From: LMUY01 sp965199095
Lineage (GTDB): Bacteria > Pseudomonadota > Alphaproteobacteria > Acetobacterales > Acetobacteraceae
DNA length: 64,000 nt
Direction of reading: 5' to 3'
Assembly: GCA_965199095.1 (NCBI GenBank)
Contig: CBDAQM010000005.1
Coordinates: 124,001 to 188,000, forward strand
This document shows, one piece after another, positions 53,843 to 62,431 of the stretch (the stretch's first letter is position 1; every line of letters starts with the position of its first letter). Below the pieces are notes generated by a model, which was not told the DNA's origin, searched no databases, and was given only the letters and a program-made list of their open reading frames with translations. A program made the translations under genes and the position numbers.

Positions 53843-54288
53843 CCCTGGCGCGGCTGGTGGCGAGCGGCGGCGGCGTCGGCTTCATGCCCAAGGCGCCGGG
53901 GACCTGGGGCTCGCTGCTGGCGGCCGCGTCCGGGGCGGTGCTGCTGGGCGTGGGCGGCCGCTGGCTGCTGCTGGCCGGCGTTGTGGTTGCAACGGCCGCC
54001 GGGCTGTGGGCGATCCCGCGGGCGGGGGGTGACGCGGATCCCGGCTGGGTGGTCATCGACGAGATCGCGGGCATGTGGATCGCCATGCTGCCCTTGTCCC
54101 ATCCCCGGCCGGTCGCCATCGCGGCGGCGTTCGTGCTGTTCCGGCTGCTGGACATCACCAAGCCGGGGCCGGTCGGCCGGCTTGACCGGATACCCGGCCG
54201 GGTTGGCGTCATGGCGGACGACGTCGCGGCGGGCTGCGGCGCCGCGGTCGTGATATGGGCGCTGCTAGCGGCCGGCCTCGCAGGCTGA
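53839..54288 (+). CDS. pgpA: Phosphatidylglycerophosphatase A
   Basis: 149-residue membrane phosphatase that dephosphorylates phosphatidylglycerol phosphate. GFMPKAPGTWGSLLA, GWVVIDEIAGMWIAML and FRLLDITKPGPVGRLDRIPGRVGVMADDVAAG are the PgpA hallmarks, with acidic catalytic residues. ATG in an ATGA overlap with slt; the cinA-like gene follows after 10 bases. Confidence 0.93.
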   Translation: MTLARLVASGGGVGFMPKAPGTWGSLLAAASGAVLLGVGGRWLLLAGVVVATAAGLWAIPRAGGDADPGWVVIDEIAGMWIAMLPLSHPRPVAIAAAFVLFRLLDITKPGPVGRLDRIPGRVGVMADDVAAGCGAAVVIWALLAAGLAG

Positions 54289-54298
54289 GGAGGCACGC

Positions 54299-54784
54299 AT
54301 GCTGGATGCCGTGATCCTGAACCAGGCCGCCGCCGTGTTGCAGGCGCTGCGGCAGCGCGGCCACCGCGTGGCCACAGCAGAAAGCTGCACGGGGGGCCTG
54401 ATCGCCGCGGCGCTGACGCACGTCCCGGGCTCCTCGGACGTGGTGGACCGGGGCTTCGTCACCTACTCGAACGAGGCGAAGATGGAGATGCTGGGCGTCC
54501 CGGCGTCTCTGATCGCAACCCATGGCGCCGTCAGCGGGCCAGTCGCGGTGGCGATGGCGGACGGCGCCATGTCGCGGTCGCTGGCGGATGTCGTGGTCGC
54601 CGTGACCGGCGTGGCTGGTCCGGGCGGCGGCAGTGCGGAGAAGCCGGTCGGGTTGGTCTGGTTCGCCCTCGCCCGGCGCGGGCAGGCGGCATGGGCGGAA
54701 CACCGCATGTTCCCCGGCGACCGGGCGGCGGTCCGGGCGGCCACCGTCAGCCTGGCGTTGGCATTGCTGCAGCGCCAGGCGTAA
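54299..54784 (+). CDS. pncC: CinA C-terminal domain protein (nicotinamide-nucleotide amidase)
   Basis: 161-residue PncC/CinA_C enzyme that deamidates NMN in pyridine nucleotide recycling. TAESCTGGLIAAALTHVPGSSDVVDRGFVTYSNEAKMEMLGV and VAVTGVAGPGGGSAEKPVGLVWFAL are complete. A perfect AGGAGG lies 6 bases before the ATG. The 3' end overlaps the convergent selO gene by 38 bases. Confidence 0.92.
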   Translation: MLDAVILNQAAAVLQALRQRGHRVATAESCTGGLIAAALTHVPGSSDVVDRGFVTYSNEAKMEMLGVPASLIATHGAVSGPVAVAMADGAMSRSLADVVVAVTGVAGPGGGSAEKPVGLVWFALARRGQAAWAEHRMFPGDRAAVRAATVSLALALLQRQA

Positions 54785-56180
54785 CGGCGGCGGGGGTCAT
54801 GCCGAGCCCGAGCGCCTCGCCCATCCGGCGGATCGCGGCGACCTTCGCGTGGAAGGCCGACCAGTCGTCCGCCGCCGCGATCGGCGCCCAGATCGCCTCC
54901 ACCTCCTCGATCAACATCGTGCATGGCGCGGGCTGCCGGAAATACGGATGGCTCGGCCGGCCGGGGCAGACTCGTTCGGCCAGCGCCGCCCGTACCGGAG
55001 CGAACGGCGCGGGCAGCGTGTCGTCCAACTCGCCGCCAAATGCCCGGAAGAACGCCTGCTCGAACGGGATTTGTGAGTCCGCAAGCGCCACCCACCACGC
55101 CTTCGCCAGCACCCGGTCAGCCTCCTCTCCCGCCGGAGGCACGCCGAGCCGGCGGATCGTCGCGGCGTCATACTCCTGCCGGAACGCTGGAACAAATTCC
55201 TGTAATGCGCTGATCAGGCTTTCTTTGTCAGACATCGGCAGGAGGCATTCCGCAAGCCGGGTGAGGTTCCATTGCAACGTCTCGGGCTGGCGGCCGTAGG
55301 CGTAGAGCCCGCTCTCGTCGAAATAGGCTGCGGTGAAAGCCGGGTCGTAGGTGGGCAGCCAGCGCCACGGCCCGTAGTCGAAGCTCTCCCCGGTGATGTT
55401 GATGTTGTCGGTGTTCAGCACGCCGTGCACGAACCCGGCTGCCATCCACTGCCCGCCCATCCGGGCGACCCGGGCAACGACCGCGCGAAGGAAGGCGGCC
55501 GGCCGCTCGCCCTCGTCGTCCCGCCAGGCCTCGGGGATATAGGTGCGGATCGAATAGTCCAGCAGGCGCTGCAGCGCCTCCGCATCGCCCAGCGCCGCCT
55601 GCCGCTGGAACGAACCGATGCGGATATGGCCGTGGCTCAGCCGCACCAGCACGGCGGCCCGGGTGGGGGACGGTTCATCGTGGCGGACCAGGTCCTCGCC
55701 TGTCTCGACCAGGCTCAGCGATTTCGACGTGTAGACGCCCTGCGCCTCCAGCATCTCGGTCGCCAGCACCTCGCGCACGCCGCCCTTCAGCGTCAGCCGC
55801 CCGTCGCCGGCCCGCGACCACGGCGTGGTGCCGCTGCCCTTGGTGCCGAGGTCGAGCAAGCGGCCGTCCTGCAGGTCGTACATCTGCGCGTAGAGGAAGC
55901 CGCGGCCATCCCCGAGATCCGGGTTGTAGTGGCGGAACTGGTGGCCGTGGTAGCGCAGCGCCAGCGGCCGGGGATGGCTGCCCGGCAGCGGCTGGAACCG
56001 CGCCATGAACGCCACCCATTCCGCATTGGTCAGCGCCTCCAACCCGATCCGCGCGGCCCAGCGGTCATCGCGATGACGCAGGATGGCCTGCGGAAAGTCC
56101 GCTGGGGCCACCACGTCGAAGAAGGCGTCACCCAGCGCAGCGTGGGCGGTCGACGGCCGGAAGGCGGGGGAGATTGGCAT
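54747..56180 (-). CDS. selO: SelO/YdiU protein adenylyltransferase (AMPylase)
   Basis: 477-residue pseudokinase-fold enzyme that AMPylates proteins during redox stress. RYHGHQFRHYNPDLGDGRGFLYAQMYD, LDLGTKGSGTTPWSR, VHGVLNTDNINITGESFDYGPW (D258 and D268 at the metal site) and the typical C-terminal helices are present. The C-terminal cysteine or selenocysteine motif of many members is absent; the protein ends in an Ala/Pro/Thr tail. The stretch 56181-56360 upstream holds no gene or clear element. Confidence 0.94.
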   Translation of the reverse strand: MPISPAFRPSTAHAALGDAFFDVVAPADFPQAILRHRDDRWAARIGLEALTNAEWVAFMARFQPLPGSHPRPLALRYHGHQFRHYNPDLGDGRGFLYAQMYDLQDGRLLDLGTKGSGTTPWSRAGDGRLTLKGGVREVLATEMLEAQGVYTSKSLSLVETGEDLVRHDEPSPTRAAVLVRLSHGHIRIGSFQRQAALGDAEALQRLLDYSIRTYIPEAWRDDEGERPAAFLRAVVARVARMGGQWMAAGFVHGVLNTDNINITGESFDYGPWRWLPTYDPAFTAAYFDESGLYAYGRQPETLQWNLTRLAECLLPMSDKESLISALQEFVPAFRQEYDAATIRRLGVPPAGEEADRVLAKAWWVALADSQIPFEQAFFRAFGGELDDTLPAPFAPVRAALAERVCPGRPSHPYFRQPAPCTMLIEEVEAIWAPIAAADDWSAFHAKVAAIRRMGEALGLGMTPAAVTPGAAAMPTPG

Positions 56181-56360
56181 CTATTCCGAATCCTTCATCG
56201 TCGGGTCGTGTGGCTAGCTGTTGTGTCCCTAACGCGTCACCACGTGGAAGAGGTGGGCGATGTGCATGAGTCTAGTTCCCATCGATAATCGCCGATCCGC
56301 CGCGGATGAATCTCGCCGGCTGCGGCCTCGGTAGGGGTGACTTCACGCGGCTGTTTCTTG

Positions 56361-57098
56361 TTAGACGCTCAAGCGCGCCGCAATCAGGAACTCGCGGTTG
56401 CCCTCGGGCCCGGTGATCGGGCTCGGTTCCACGCCGAGCACGCTCCAGCCCGGCAGGCTGCTACACCAATCGCGGATCAGGGTGCACACCGCGTCATGCA
56501 CGGCGGGGTCGCGGACGACGCCGTTCTTGCCGACCTGGGCCGGGCCGGCCTCGAATTGCGGCTTGATCAACGCCACCGCCCAGGCGCCGGGGGCGCAGCA
56601 GGCGAGCGGCGCCGGCAGCACCGTGCGCAACCCGATGAAACTGGCGTCGCAGACCACGGCCTGAACAGGCTCCGGCAGGGTCAAATGGCGGGCGTTGGTG
56701 CGCTCGTGCACGATCACGCGCGGATCGCTGCGCAGCTTCCAGGCGAGTTGGCCGTGCCCCACGTCGACGGCATGAACGCGCCCCGCACCGTTCGCAAGCA
56801 GCACGTCCGTGAAGCCGCCGGTGGAGGCGCCGACATCCAGGCAGACCCGGTCGGCAGGATCGAGGGCGAAATGCGCGAGGGCGTGCGCGAGCTTCAGCCC
56901 GCCGCGGGACACCCAAGGGTGATCCTGGCCCTTGACCTCCAATGCGGTGTCGAATGGCAGGATTTGGCCGGCTTTTTCAACGCGGCGGTCGCCCGAGTAG
57001 ACCTTGCCGGCGAGGATGAGCGCCTGCGCCCGGGTGCGGCTTTCGACCAGGCCGCGGTCGACGAGGAGTTGGTCGGCGCGGGCTTTCTTCGGGTTGGC
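56361..57098 (-). CDS. tlyA: TlyA-family rRNA 2'-O-methyltransferase with displaced start codon
   Basis: Homology covers an N-terminal S4 domain (ARADQLLVDRGLVESRTRAQALILAGKVYSGDRRVEKAG) and the FtsJ-like methyltransferase (HPWVSRGGLKLAHALAHF, VCLDVGASTGGFTDVLLANGAGRVHAVDVGHGQL, VVCDASFIGLRTVLPAPL, ALIKPQFEAGP). TlyA methylates 16S/23S rRNA riboses. In this frame there is no ATG, GTG or TTG before the TTG at 56942, which lies after the S4 domain. Upstream the frame runs without a stop through a palindromic repeat to a CTG at 57167, one base after the dxs stop. The coordinate given is the homology edge, not a proven start. Confidence 0.82.
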   Translation of the reverse strand, partial: ANPKKARADQLLVDRGLVESRTRAQALILAGKVYSGDRRVEKAGQILPFDTALEVKGQDHPWVSRGGLKLAHALAHFALDPADRVCLDVGASTGGFTDVLLANGAGRVHAVDVGHGQLAWKLRSDPRVIVHERTNARHLTLPEPVQAVVCDASFIGLRTVLPAPLACCAPGAWAVALIKPQFEAGPAQVGKNGVVRDPAVHDAVCTLIRDWCSSLPGWSVLGVEPSPITGPEGNREFLIAARLSV

Positions 57099-57101
57099 GG
57101 C

Positions 57102-57161
57102 ACCCTCACCCTGCCCTCTCCCAGAGGGAGAGGGTTTTTGTTCAGGGTCGGGGTGAGGGTT
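57102..57161 (-). repeat. CCTCACCC/GGGTGAGGG palindromic repeat between dxs and tlyA
   Basis: 60 bases: outer arms ACCCTCACCCT and GGGGTGAGGGT, inner hairpin CCCTCTCCCAGAGGGAGAGGG. On the minus strand in the tlyA frame it encodes PHPDPEQKPSPSGRGQGEG, nearly the same peptide as in PaaE. Confidence 0.88.
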
Positions 57162-57168
57162 CGGCAGG

Positions 57169-59106
57169 CTACGCGACGCCTACGCCCACTCCCACCCCGA
57201 TCGCCTCAACCACGGTGCGGACGATGTCCTTGGCGGTGAGGCCGGCCTCGATGATTTGGGCGGCGGGGGTGTTGTGGTCGATGAAGCGGTCGGGCAGCAC
57301 CATCGGGCGGATCTTCAGCCCGCCATCGAGCAGCCCGGCCCAGGCCAGATGCTGCATCACAGCCGAGCCGAACCCGCCGACCGACCCGTCCTCGATCGTC
57401 ACCAGCACCGCGTGCTCCCGCGCCAGACGCTCCAGCAGCGCCGTGTCCAGCGGCTTGGCGAAGCGCGCATCCGCCACCGTCGTGGGCAGCCCGCGCGCCG
57501 CCAGCTCGTCCGCCGCCACCAGCGCCTCCGCCAGGCGCGGACCCAGGCTCAGGATCGCCACCTCCGCACCCCTTGCCTCCCGCACCACGCGGCCACGGCC
57601 GATCGGCAGGGGCGTGCCGCGGGCCGGCAAGGCCAGCCCGGTGCCCTCGCCGCGTGGGTAGCGCACCGCGGACGGCCCAGCATCATACGCCGCCTGCGTC
57701 GCCACCATGTGCACCAGCTCCACCTCATCGGACGGCGCCATCAGCACCAGGCCGGGCAGGCAGCCCAGGAATGCCAGGTCGAAGCTGCCGGCATGCGTGG
57801 CGCCGTCCGCCCCCACCAGCCCGGCCCGGTCCAGCCCGAACCGCACCGGCAGGCCCTGGATCGCCACGTCATGCACCACCTGGTCATACGCCCGCTGCAG
57901 GAACGTGCTGTAGATGGCGCAGAACGGCACCATCCCCTCCGTCGCCATGCCCGCCGCGAACGTCACCGCGTGCTGCTCGGCGATCCCCACGTCGAAGCAG
58001 CGGTCGGGAAAGCGCTTGGCGAACCGGTCCAGCCCGGTGCCGGACGGCATCGCCGCGGTGATCGCCACCACCCGCGGGTTGGCCTCCGCCTCGGCGATCA
58101 GGGCGTCGGCGAACACGCGGGTGTAGCTGGGCGGGCCGGGCGGCGCCTTCACCTGCTCGCCGGTCACCACGTTGAAGCGGCTGACGGCGTGCAGCTTGTC
58201 TGCACTCGCCTCCGCCGGGGCGTAGCCGCGGCCCTTCTGCGTGATCGCGTGCACCAGGATCGGGCCGCTCTCCTCCGCGTCACGCACGTTGCGCAGCACC
58301 GGCAGCAGGTGGTCCAGGTTGTGGCCGTCGATCGGACCCAGATAGTAGAAGCCCAGCTCCTCGAACAGCGTGCCGCCGGTCAGGATGCCGCGGGCGTATT
58401 CCTCCGCCCGCTTCGCCGTCTTGGCCACGCCGGACGGGAAGCGCCGCGCCATGCGGGCGGCCAGGTCGCGCAGGTTGAGGTAGGAGTTGCTGCTCAGCAG
58501 CCGGGTCAAATAGGCGCTCATCGCGCCGACCGGCGGGGCGATCGACATCTCGTTGTCGTTCAGCACCACCACCAGCCGCGCCTTCATGGCGCCGGCATTG
58601 TTCATCGCCTCGTAGGCCATCCCGGCGCTCATCGCGCCGTCGCCGATCACCGCGATGACGGTGCGCGGCTGGCCCAGCAGCTCGGACGCCACGGCCATGC
58701 CCAGCCCGGCGGAGATCGAGGTGGAGGAGTGCGCGGCGCCGAACGGGTCAAACTCGCTTTCGGAGCGGCGGGTGAAGCCGGACAGGCCGCCGGGCTGGCG
58801 CAGGGTGCGGATGCGGTCGCGCCGGCCGGTGATGATCTTGTGTGGGTAGCATTGGTGGCCCACGTCCCAGATCACCCGGTCGGCGGGCGTGTCGAACACC
58901 GCGTGCAGCGCCACCGTCAGCTCCACCACGCCCAGGCTGGCGCCCAGATGCCCGCCCGTGGTGCTCACCGCGTCGATCGTCTCCGCCCGCAACTCGTCCG
59001 CCACCTGGCGCAACTGCTCGCCCGACAGGTTGCGCAGGTCCGACGGAAACCGGACACGGTCCAGCAGCGGGGTCGCGGGGCGGGGCGGCAGCATCGGCGC
59101 GTTCAT
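57169..59106 (-). CDS. dxs: 1-deoxy-D-xylulose-5-phosphate synthase
   Basis: 645-residue thiamine-diphosphate enzyme at the entry of the MEP isoprenoid pathway. GHLGASLGVVELTVALHAVFDTPADRVIWDVGHQCYPHKI (N-terminal active site), VIGDGAMSAGMAYEAMNN (ThDP motif), DRCFDVGIAEQHAVTFAAGMA and RFGLDRAGLVGADGATHAGSFD are intact. It ends in a short GVGVGV repeat. Operon xseB-dxs-tlyA. Confidence 0.97.
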   Translation of the reverse strand: MNAPMLPPRPATPLLDRVRFPSDLRNLSGEQLRQVADELRAETIDAVSTTGGHLGASLGVVELTVALHAVFDTPADRVIWDVGHQCYPHKIITGRRDRIRTLRQPGGLSGFTRRSESEFDPFGAAHSSTSISAGLGMAVASELLGQPRTVIAVIGDGAMSAGMAYEAMNNAGAMKARLVVVLNDNEMSIAPPVGAMSAYLTRLLSSNSYLNLRDLAARMARRFPSGVAKTAKRAEEYARGILTGGTLFEELGFYYLGPIDGHNLDHLLPVLRNVRDAEESGPILVHAITQKGRGYAPAEASADKLHAVSRFNVVTGEQVKAPPGPPSYTRVFADALIAEAEANPRVVAITAAMPSGTGLDRFAKRFPDRCFDVGIAEQHAVTFAAGMATEGMVPFCAIYSTFLQRAYDQVVHDVAIQGLPVRFGLDRAGLVGADGATHAGSFDLAFLGCLPGLVLMAPSDEVELVHMVATQAAYDAGPSAVRYPRGEGTGLALPARGTPLPIGRGRVVREARGAEVAILSLGPRLAEALVAADELAARGLPTTVADARFAKPLDTALLERLAREHAVLVTIEDGSVGGFGSAVMQHLAWAGLLDGGLKIRPMVLPDRFIDHNTPAAQIIEAGLTAKDIVRTVVEAIGVGVGVGVA

Positions 59107-59121
59107 GGATGGGTCACTCCT

Positions 59122-59352
59122 CTATGGGAGGGGGCGTGTGGTGAGCGAGCCGTCTGCCCGCTGCACGATCGCCTGGACGCGCGCCTCCGCCTCCGCCAGC
59201 TTCGACTCGCAGTGCTGGCGAAGCAGGGCGCCTCGTTCATAGGCTGTAATGGCGTCTTCCAGCTTCTGCTGTCCGCCCTCCAGGCCTTTGACGATCCGCT
59301 CCAACTCGGCCAGCGCGTCCTCGAACGACAGGCCGGAGATGTCTTGCGACAT
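59122..59352 (-). CDS. xseB: Exodeoxyribonuclease VII small subunit
   Basis: 76 residues: GLSFEDALAELERIVKGLEGGQQKLEDAITAYERGALLRQHCESKLAEAEARVQAI is the full XseB helical hairpin. Start ATG at 59352. Upstream of dxs by 15 bases, the usual order. Confidence 0.95.
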   Translation of the reverse strand: MSQDISGLSFEDALAELERIVKGLEGGQQKLEDAITAYERGALLRQHCESKLAEAEARVQAIVQRADGSLTTRPLP

Positions 59353-59449
59353 GCGCGCTCCCCTCGGTCTGCCGTGCTTACGCGCTCAGTGCGTCCTGGA
59401 CAACACTCTCAAGTGCAACGAGACAACAGTGTTGCACCAACGCCGCATG

Positions 59450-60385
59450 TCAGTCCCGCATCAGGCGCAGGACATGGGCGGCCGTGGACGCCGCCAGCGC
59501 CGGCAGGTCATAGCCGCCTTCAAGGACCGAAACGACCCGGCCTTGCGCATGATGGTCGGCCACGGCGAGCAACCGGTCGGTCAGCCAGGCGAAATCCTCC
59601 GTCTCCACCCGCAACTCGGCGAGCGGGTCGGCGCGGTGCGCGTCGAAGCCGGCGGAGATGACCAGCAACTCCGGCTGCCAGGCCTCCAGCGCCGGGATGA
59701 TCCGCGCGTCCCAGGCGGCGCGGAACGCGTCGCTGCCAGACCCGGGCGGCAGCGGGACGTTGACGACGTTGTTGGCGATGCCGGTGTCGCGGGGCGAGCC
59801 GGTGCCGGGATAACACGGGTGCTGATGGCTGGAGCCGTAGAACAGGGCGGGGTCGGACTCGAAGATGTCCTGCGTGCCGTTGCCGTGATGCACGTCGAAA
59901 TCCACCACGGCCACGCGCGACAGGCCCCAGCGCGTGCGGGCATGCCGGGCGGCAATTGCGGCATTGTTGAACAGGCAGAAACCCATGGCGCGATCTCGCT
60001 CGGCATGGTGGCCCGGCGGCCGCACCGCGGCGAAGGCGGCGCCGGCCCACCCCTCCATCACGGCATCCACCGCGGCCACCGCCCCGCCAGCGGCGCGCAA
60101 GGCGGCCGCCTGCGTGCCGTGGCTGACCACGGTGTCGGGGTCGATCGCCAACACCTCGCCCTCCGCCGGCTGCATCGCCAGGATGCGGTCCACGTGGCTG
60201 GCTGGGTGGGCCAGGCAAAGCTGCTCGCGCGTGGCCAGCGGCGCCTGCTCGCGCAGCAGGGCGACGAAGTTCGGGTGTTCCAGCGCCTGCAGCACCACGC
60301 GCAGCCGGTCGGCGCATTCCGGGTGGTATGGGCCGGTGTCGTGGCCGAGGCAGGCAGGATGGGTGAACAGCGCGACCGGCTTCAT
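59450..60385 (-). CDS. Histone deacetylase family protein (class II-like amidohydrolase)
   Basis: 311-residue zinc amidohydrolase. RPPGHHAERDRAMGFCLFNNAAIAA (active-site His pair), VVDFDVHHGNGTQDIFESDPALFYGSSHQ (zinc Asp/His) and ISAGFDAHRADPL (zinc Asp) are intact, so it should be catalytic. Bacterial members act on acetylpolyamines, acetoin or acetyl-lysines; the substrate is not predictable. The ATG at 60385 overlaps the TusA-like gene by 4 bases. Confidence 0.92.
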   Translation of the reverse strand: MKPVALFTHPACLGHDTGPYHPECADRLRVVLQALEHPNFVALLREQAPLATREQLCLAHPASHVDRILAMQPAEGEVLAIDPDTVVSHGTQAAALRAAGGAVAAVDAVMEGWAGAAFAAVRPPGHHAERDRAMGFCLFNNAAIAARHARTRWGLSRVAVVDFDVHHGNGTQDIFESDPALFYGSSHQHPCYPGTGSPRDTGIANNVVNVPLPPGSGSDAFRAAWDARIIPALEAWQPELLVISAGFDAHRADPLAELRVETEDFAWLTDRLLAVADHHAQGRVVSVLEGGYDLPALAASTAAHVLRLMRD

Positions 60386-60627
60386 CCGGGTGGGTCCTCC
60401 GCACGACGCCGAATGGTGAAGGAAAACACGCCGGATTCCTCGCTGAAGCTGATCAGCGTGTGCCCCGTTTCCCGGCAGAAGGCGCGGAAATCCGCCACCG
60501 AGGCGCGGTCCGTCGCCAGGACGCGGAGCTTGTCGCCGGCCGCCAGGCCGCGCAGCGCACGGTTCGCCCGCAGGACCGGCAGCGGGCAATTCATGCCCTT
60601 CACGTCAAGCAGGGTTTCGCCGGCCAT
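60382..60627 (-). CDS. TusA-family sulfurtransferase
   Basis: 81 residues with the CPxP motif (LLDVKGMNCPLPVLRANRAL; Cys14 is the sulfur-carrying residue) and the ADFRAFCRETGHTL segment. TusA-like proteins pass persulfide sulfur to tRNA thiolation, molybdenum cofactor or sulfur oxidation. Coupled by a 4-base overlap to the deacetylase-like gene; no tus or moa genes nearby. Confidence 0.9.
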   Translation of the reverse strand: MAGETLLDVKGMNCPLPVLRANRALRGLAAGDKLRVLATDRASVADFRAFCRETGHTLISFSEESGVFSFTIRRRAEDPPG

Positions 60628-60683
60628 CCCGTCATCCTGCTGACGGTTGCCAGCTTGGGCAAGAGCCGGCGTATCATGCGGGC

Positions 60684-61576
60684 ATGACCACGATGCGGCG
60701 CATGGGGATCGATTTCGGCGGCACGAAGATCGAGTACGCGGTGCTGGACCCGGGCGGCACGATGCTGCTCCGCCGCCGCACCCCGACGCCGGGCTTGTAT
60801 GACGATGCGGTGCGCAGCCTGGCCGCCCTGGTCGCGGCGGTGGAGGCCGAACTCGGCGCCGTCAGCGTCGGGATCGGCATCCCCGGCGTGATCAGCCCGG
60901 CGACCGGGTTGGTGAAGAACGCCAATTCCATCGCGCTGAACGGCCATGCGCTGGACCGGGACCTGGCCGACGCGCTGGGCCGCCCGGTGCGGGTGGAAAA
61001 CGACGCCAACTGCTTCGCCCTGTCCGAGGCAGCCGATGGCGCCGGTGCGGCGCGCGGACCGTGTTCGGCGTGATCATCGGCACTGGCTGCGGCGCCGGCA
61101 TCGTGGTGGACGACCGCGTCGTGCCGGGGCGCAACCGCGTCGCCGGGGAGTGGGGGCACAACCCGCTGCCCTGGGTCACGCAGGCGGATTTGCCGCTGCC
61201 GCAATGTTGGTGCGGCCAGGTCGGCTGCCTGGAGACCCTGGTGGCGGGGCCATCCCTGGCGGCGGACGCGGACGGCCCCGGCGCCCGCGACGCGTCCGCC
61301 TGCCGGCCCGTGCCGCGGCCGGCGATGCGGTCGCCGCGGCGGCCCTCGCGCGCCACGCCGACCGGCTGGCGCGGGCTGGCGCAGGTGGTGAATTTGTTGG
61401 ATCCGGACGTGGTGGTGCTGGGTGGCGGGTTGTCCAACATGGACCACCTCTACCAGCAACTGCCGTCATTGATGGCACGGCACGTGTTCAGCGACGTATC
61501 CTCCACCCCCGTGCTGCGGGCGAAGCATGGGGACAGTTCCGGGGTGCGCGGGGCGGCCTGGCTGTGGCCGCTGTAG
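60684..61576 (+). pseudogene. ROK-family sugar kinase, interrupted by frameshifts
   Basis: Two ROK halves lie in different frames. 60684-61073 carries MGIDFGGTKIEYAVLDPGG, GIGIPGVISPATGLVKNAN and ENDANCFALSEAADGAG. 61061-61576 carries FGVIIGTGCGAGIVVDD, AGEWGHNPLPW, the zinc site CWCGQVGCLE and VVVLGGGLSN. The break is explained by loss of one G at about 61049-61050 (GCGGG to GCGG). A second excursion occurs: at about 61300-61370 the family sequence ARAAAGDAVAAAALARHADRLAR is in a third frame, then the frame returns. Three shifts suggest a decayed gene; assembly error cannot be excluded. Confidence 0.8.
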
Positions 61577-61652
61577 AGGGGGCCAGCAGACGATAGACCC
61601 GGGCGATGCTCCAGGCTAAACTCGGGTAAACGTAACCGAGGTGGGACCCGCC

Positions 61653-61847
61653 GTGGATGCCTCCATCCCGACCCGCCGAACGGGACGCGGGATCGTGCAT
61701 GGCCTGGCCTGGACCTACCAGACCATCGCGTTCTACGCCGTGCTTGCCAGCTTCGGCATCGTTTTCCTCGGCTGGAACCTGCCGGCAACGCTCCTGTACT
61801 TGGTGTTGCCGCGAAGGGTCTCCGCCCGGGTTCTGGCCAGTTCATGA
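61653..61847 (+). CDS. Small single-pass membrane protein coupled to an acyltransferase
   Basis: 64 residues from GTG 61653 (GAGGTGGGA just upstream). One hydrophobic stretch (TIAFYAVLASFGIVFLGWNLPATLLYLVL, about 24-52) and a basic C-terminus. It overlaps the acyltransferase start by 4 bases (ATGA). It may be a separated membrane anchor of that enzyme. No family recognised. Confidence 0.6.
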   Translation: MDASIPTRRTGRGIVHGLAWTYQTIAFYAVLASFGIVFLGWNLPATLLYLVLPRRVSARVLASS

Positions 61848-62431
61848 TCATGCATGGTTTCCGCACCTTGCTGGGGCTGATGCGCGTCGCCGGACTGGCG
61901 CGGTTCGACCTGTCGGCGCTGGACGGGCTGTCGGACGAGCCGGGCTTGGTCATCGCGCCCAACCATCCGACGCTGTTGGACGCGCTGCTCGTCGCCTCCC
62001 GCCTGCCGCGGGTCGTGTGCATCACGAAGGCATCGTTGTGGGACAACCCGCTGCTCGGGGCCGGCGCCAGGCTGGCAGGATACATCCGCAACGACGAACC
62101 GCACCGCCTGGTGCGTCGCGCCGGCGCGGCGGTGAGGGGCGGCAGCCACTTGCTGATCTTCCCCGAAGGCACCCGCACCACGACCATGCCGCTCGGGCCG
62201 TTCAAGGCGGGTTTCGCCCTGATGGCGCTGCAGGCCGGCGCGCCGGTCCAGACGGTGTTCCTGGACACCAGCTCGCCCTATCTGAGCAAGGGCTGGCCCT
62301 TGCTGCGCCGGCCGGCCTTCCCGCTGGCCTACCGCGCCCGGCTGGGCCGGCGCTTCAGCGTGGACGGCCCGGCGGAGGCGTTCTGCAGCCGGCTCGAAGC
62401 CTATGTCCGGACCGAACTCGGCCGCGCTTGA
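61844..62431 (+). CDS. Lysophospholipid acyltransferase family protein (PlsC-like)
   Basis: 195 residues. Acyltransferase block I is IAPNHPTLLDALLVAS (NHxxxxD) and block III LLIFPEGTRTTTMPLGPFKAGFALMAL. Short for the family because it has no N-terminal membrane segment, which the upstream 64-residue protein may supply. The TTG of the next gene overlaps its stop by 4 bases. In this cluster the acceptor may be a special lipid rather than bulk lysophosphatidate. Confidence 0.88.
   Translation: MIMHGFRTLLGLMRVAGLARFDLSALDGLSDEPGLVIAPNHPTLLDALLVASRLPRVVCITKASLWDNPLLGAGARLAGYIRNDEPHRLVRRAGAAVRGGSHLLIFPEGTRTTTMPLGPFKAGFALMALQAGAPVQTVFLDTSSPYLSKGWPLLRRPAFPLAYRARLGRRFSVDGPAEAFCSRLEAYVRTELGRA

Noticed and set aside
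56894..57109. Short ORF starting at GTG inside the repeat upstream of tlyA
   Set aside because: It is out of frame with the S4 domain and its product is Arg/Pro/Ser-rich without similarity; it cannot serve as the tlyA start without a frameshift.
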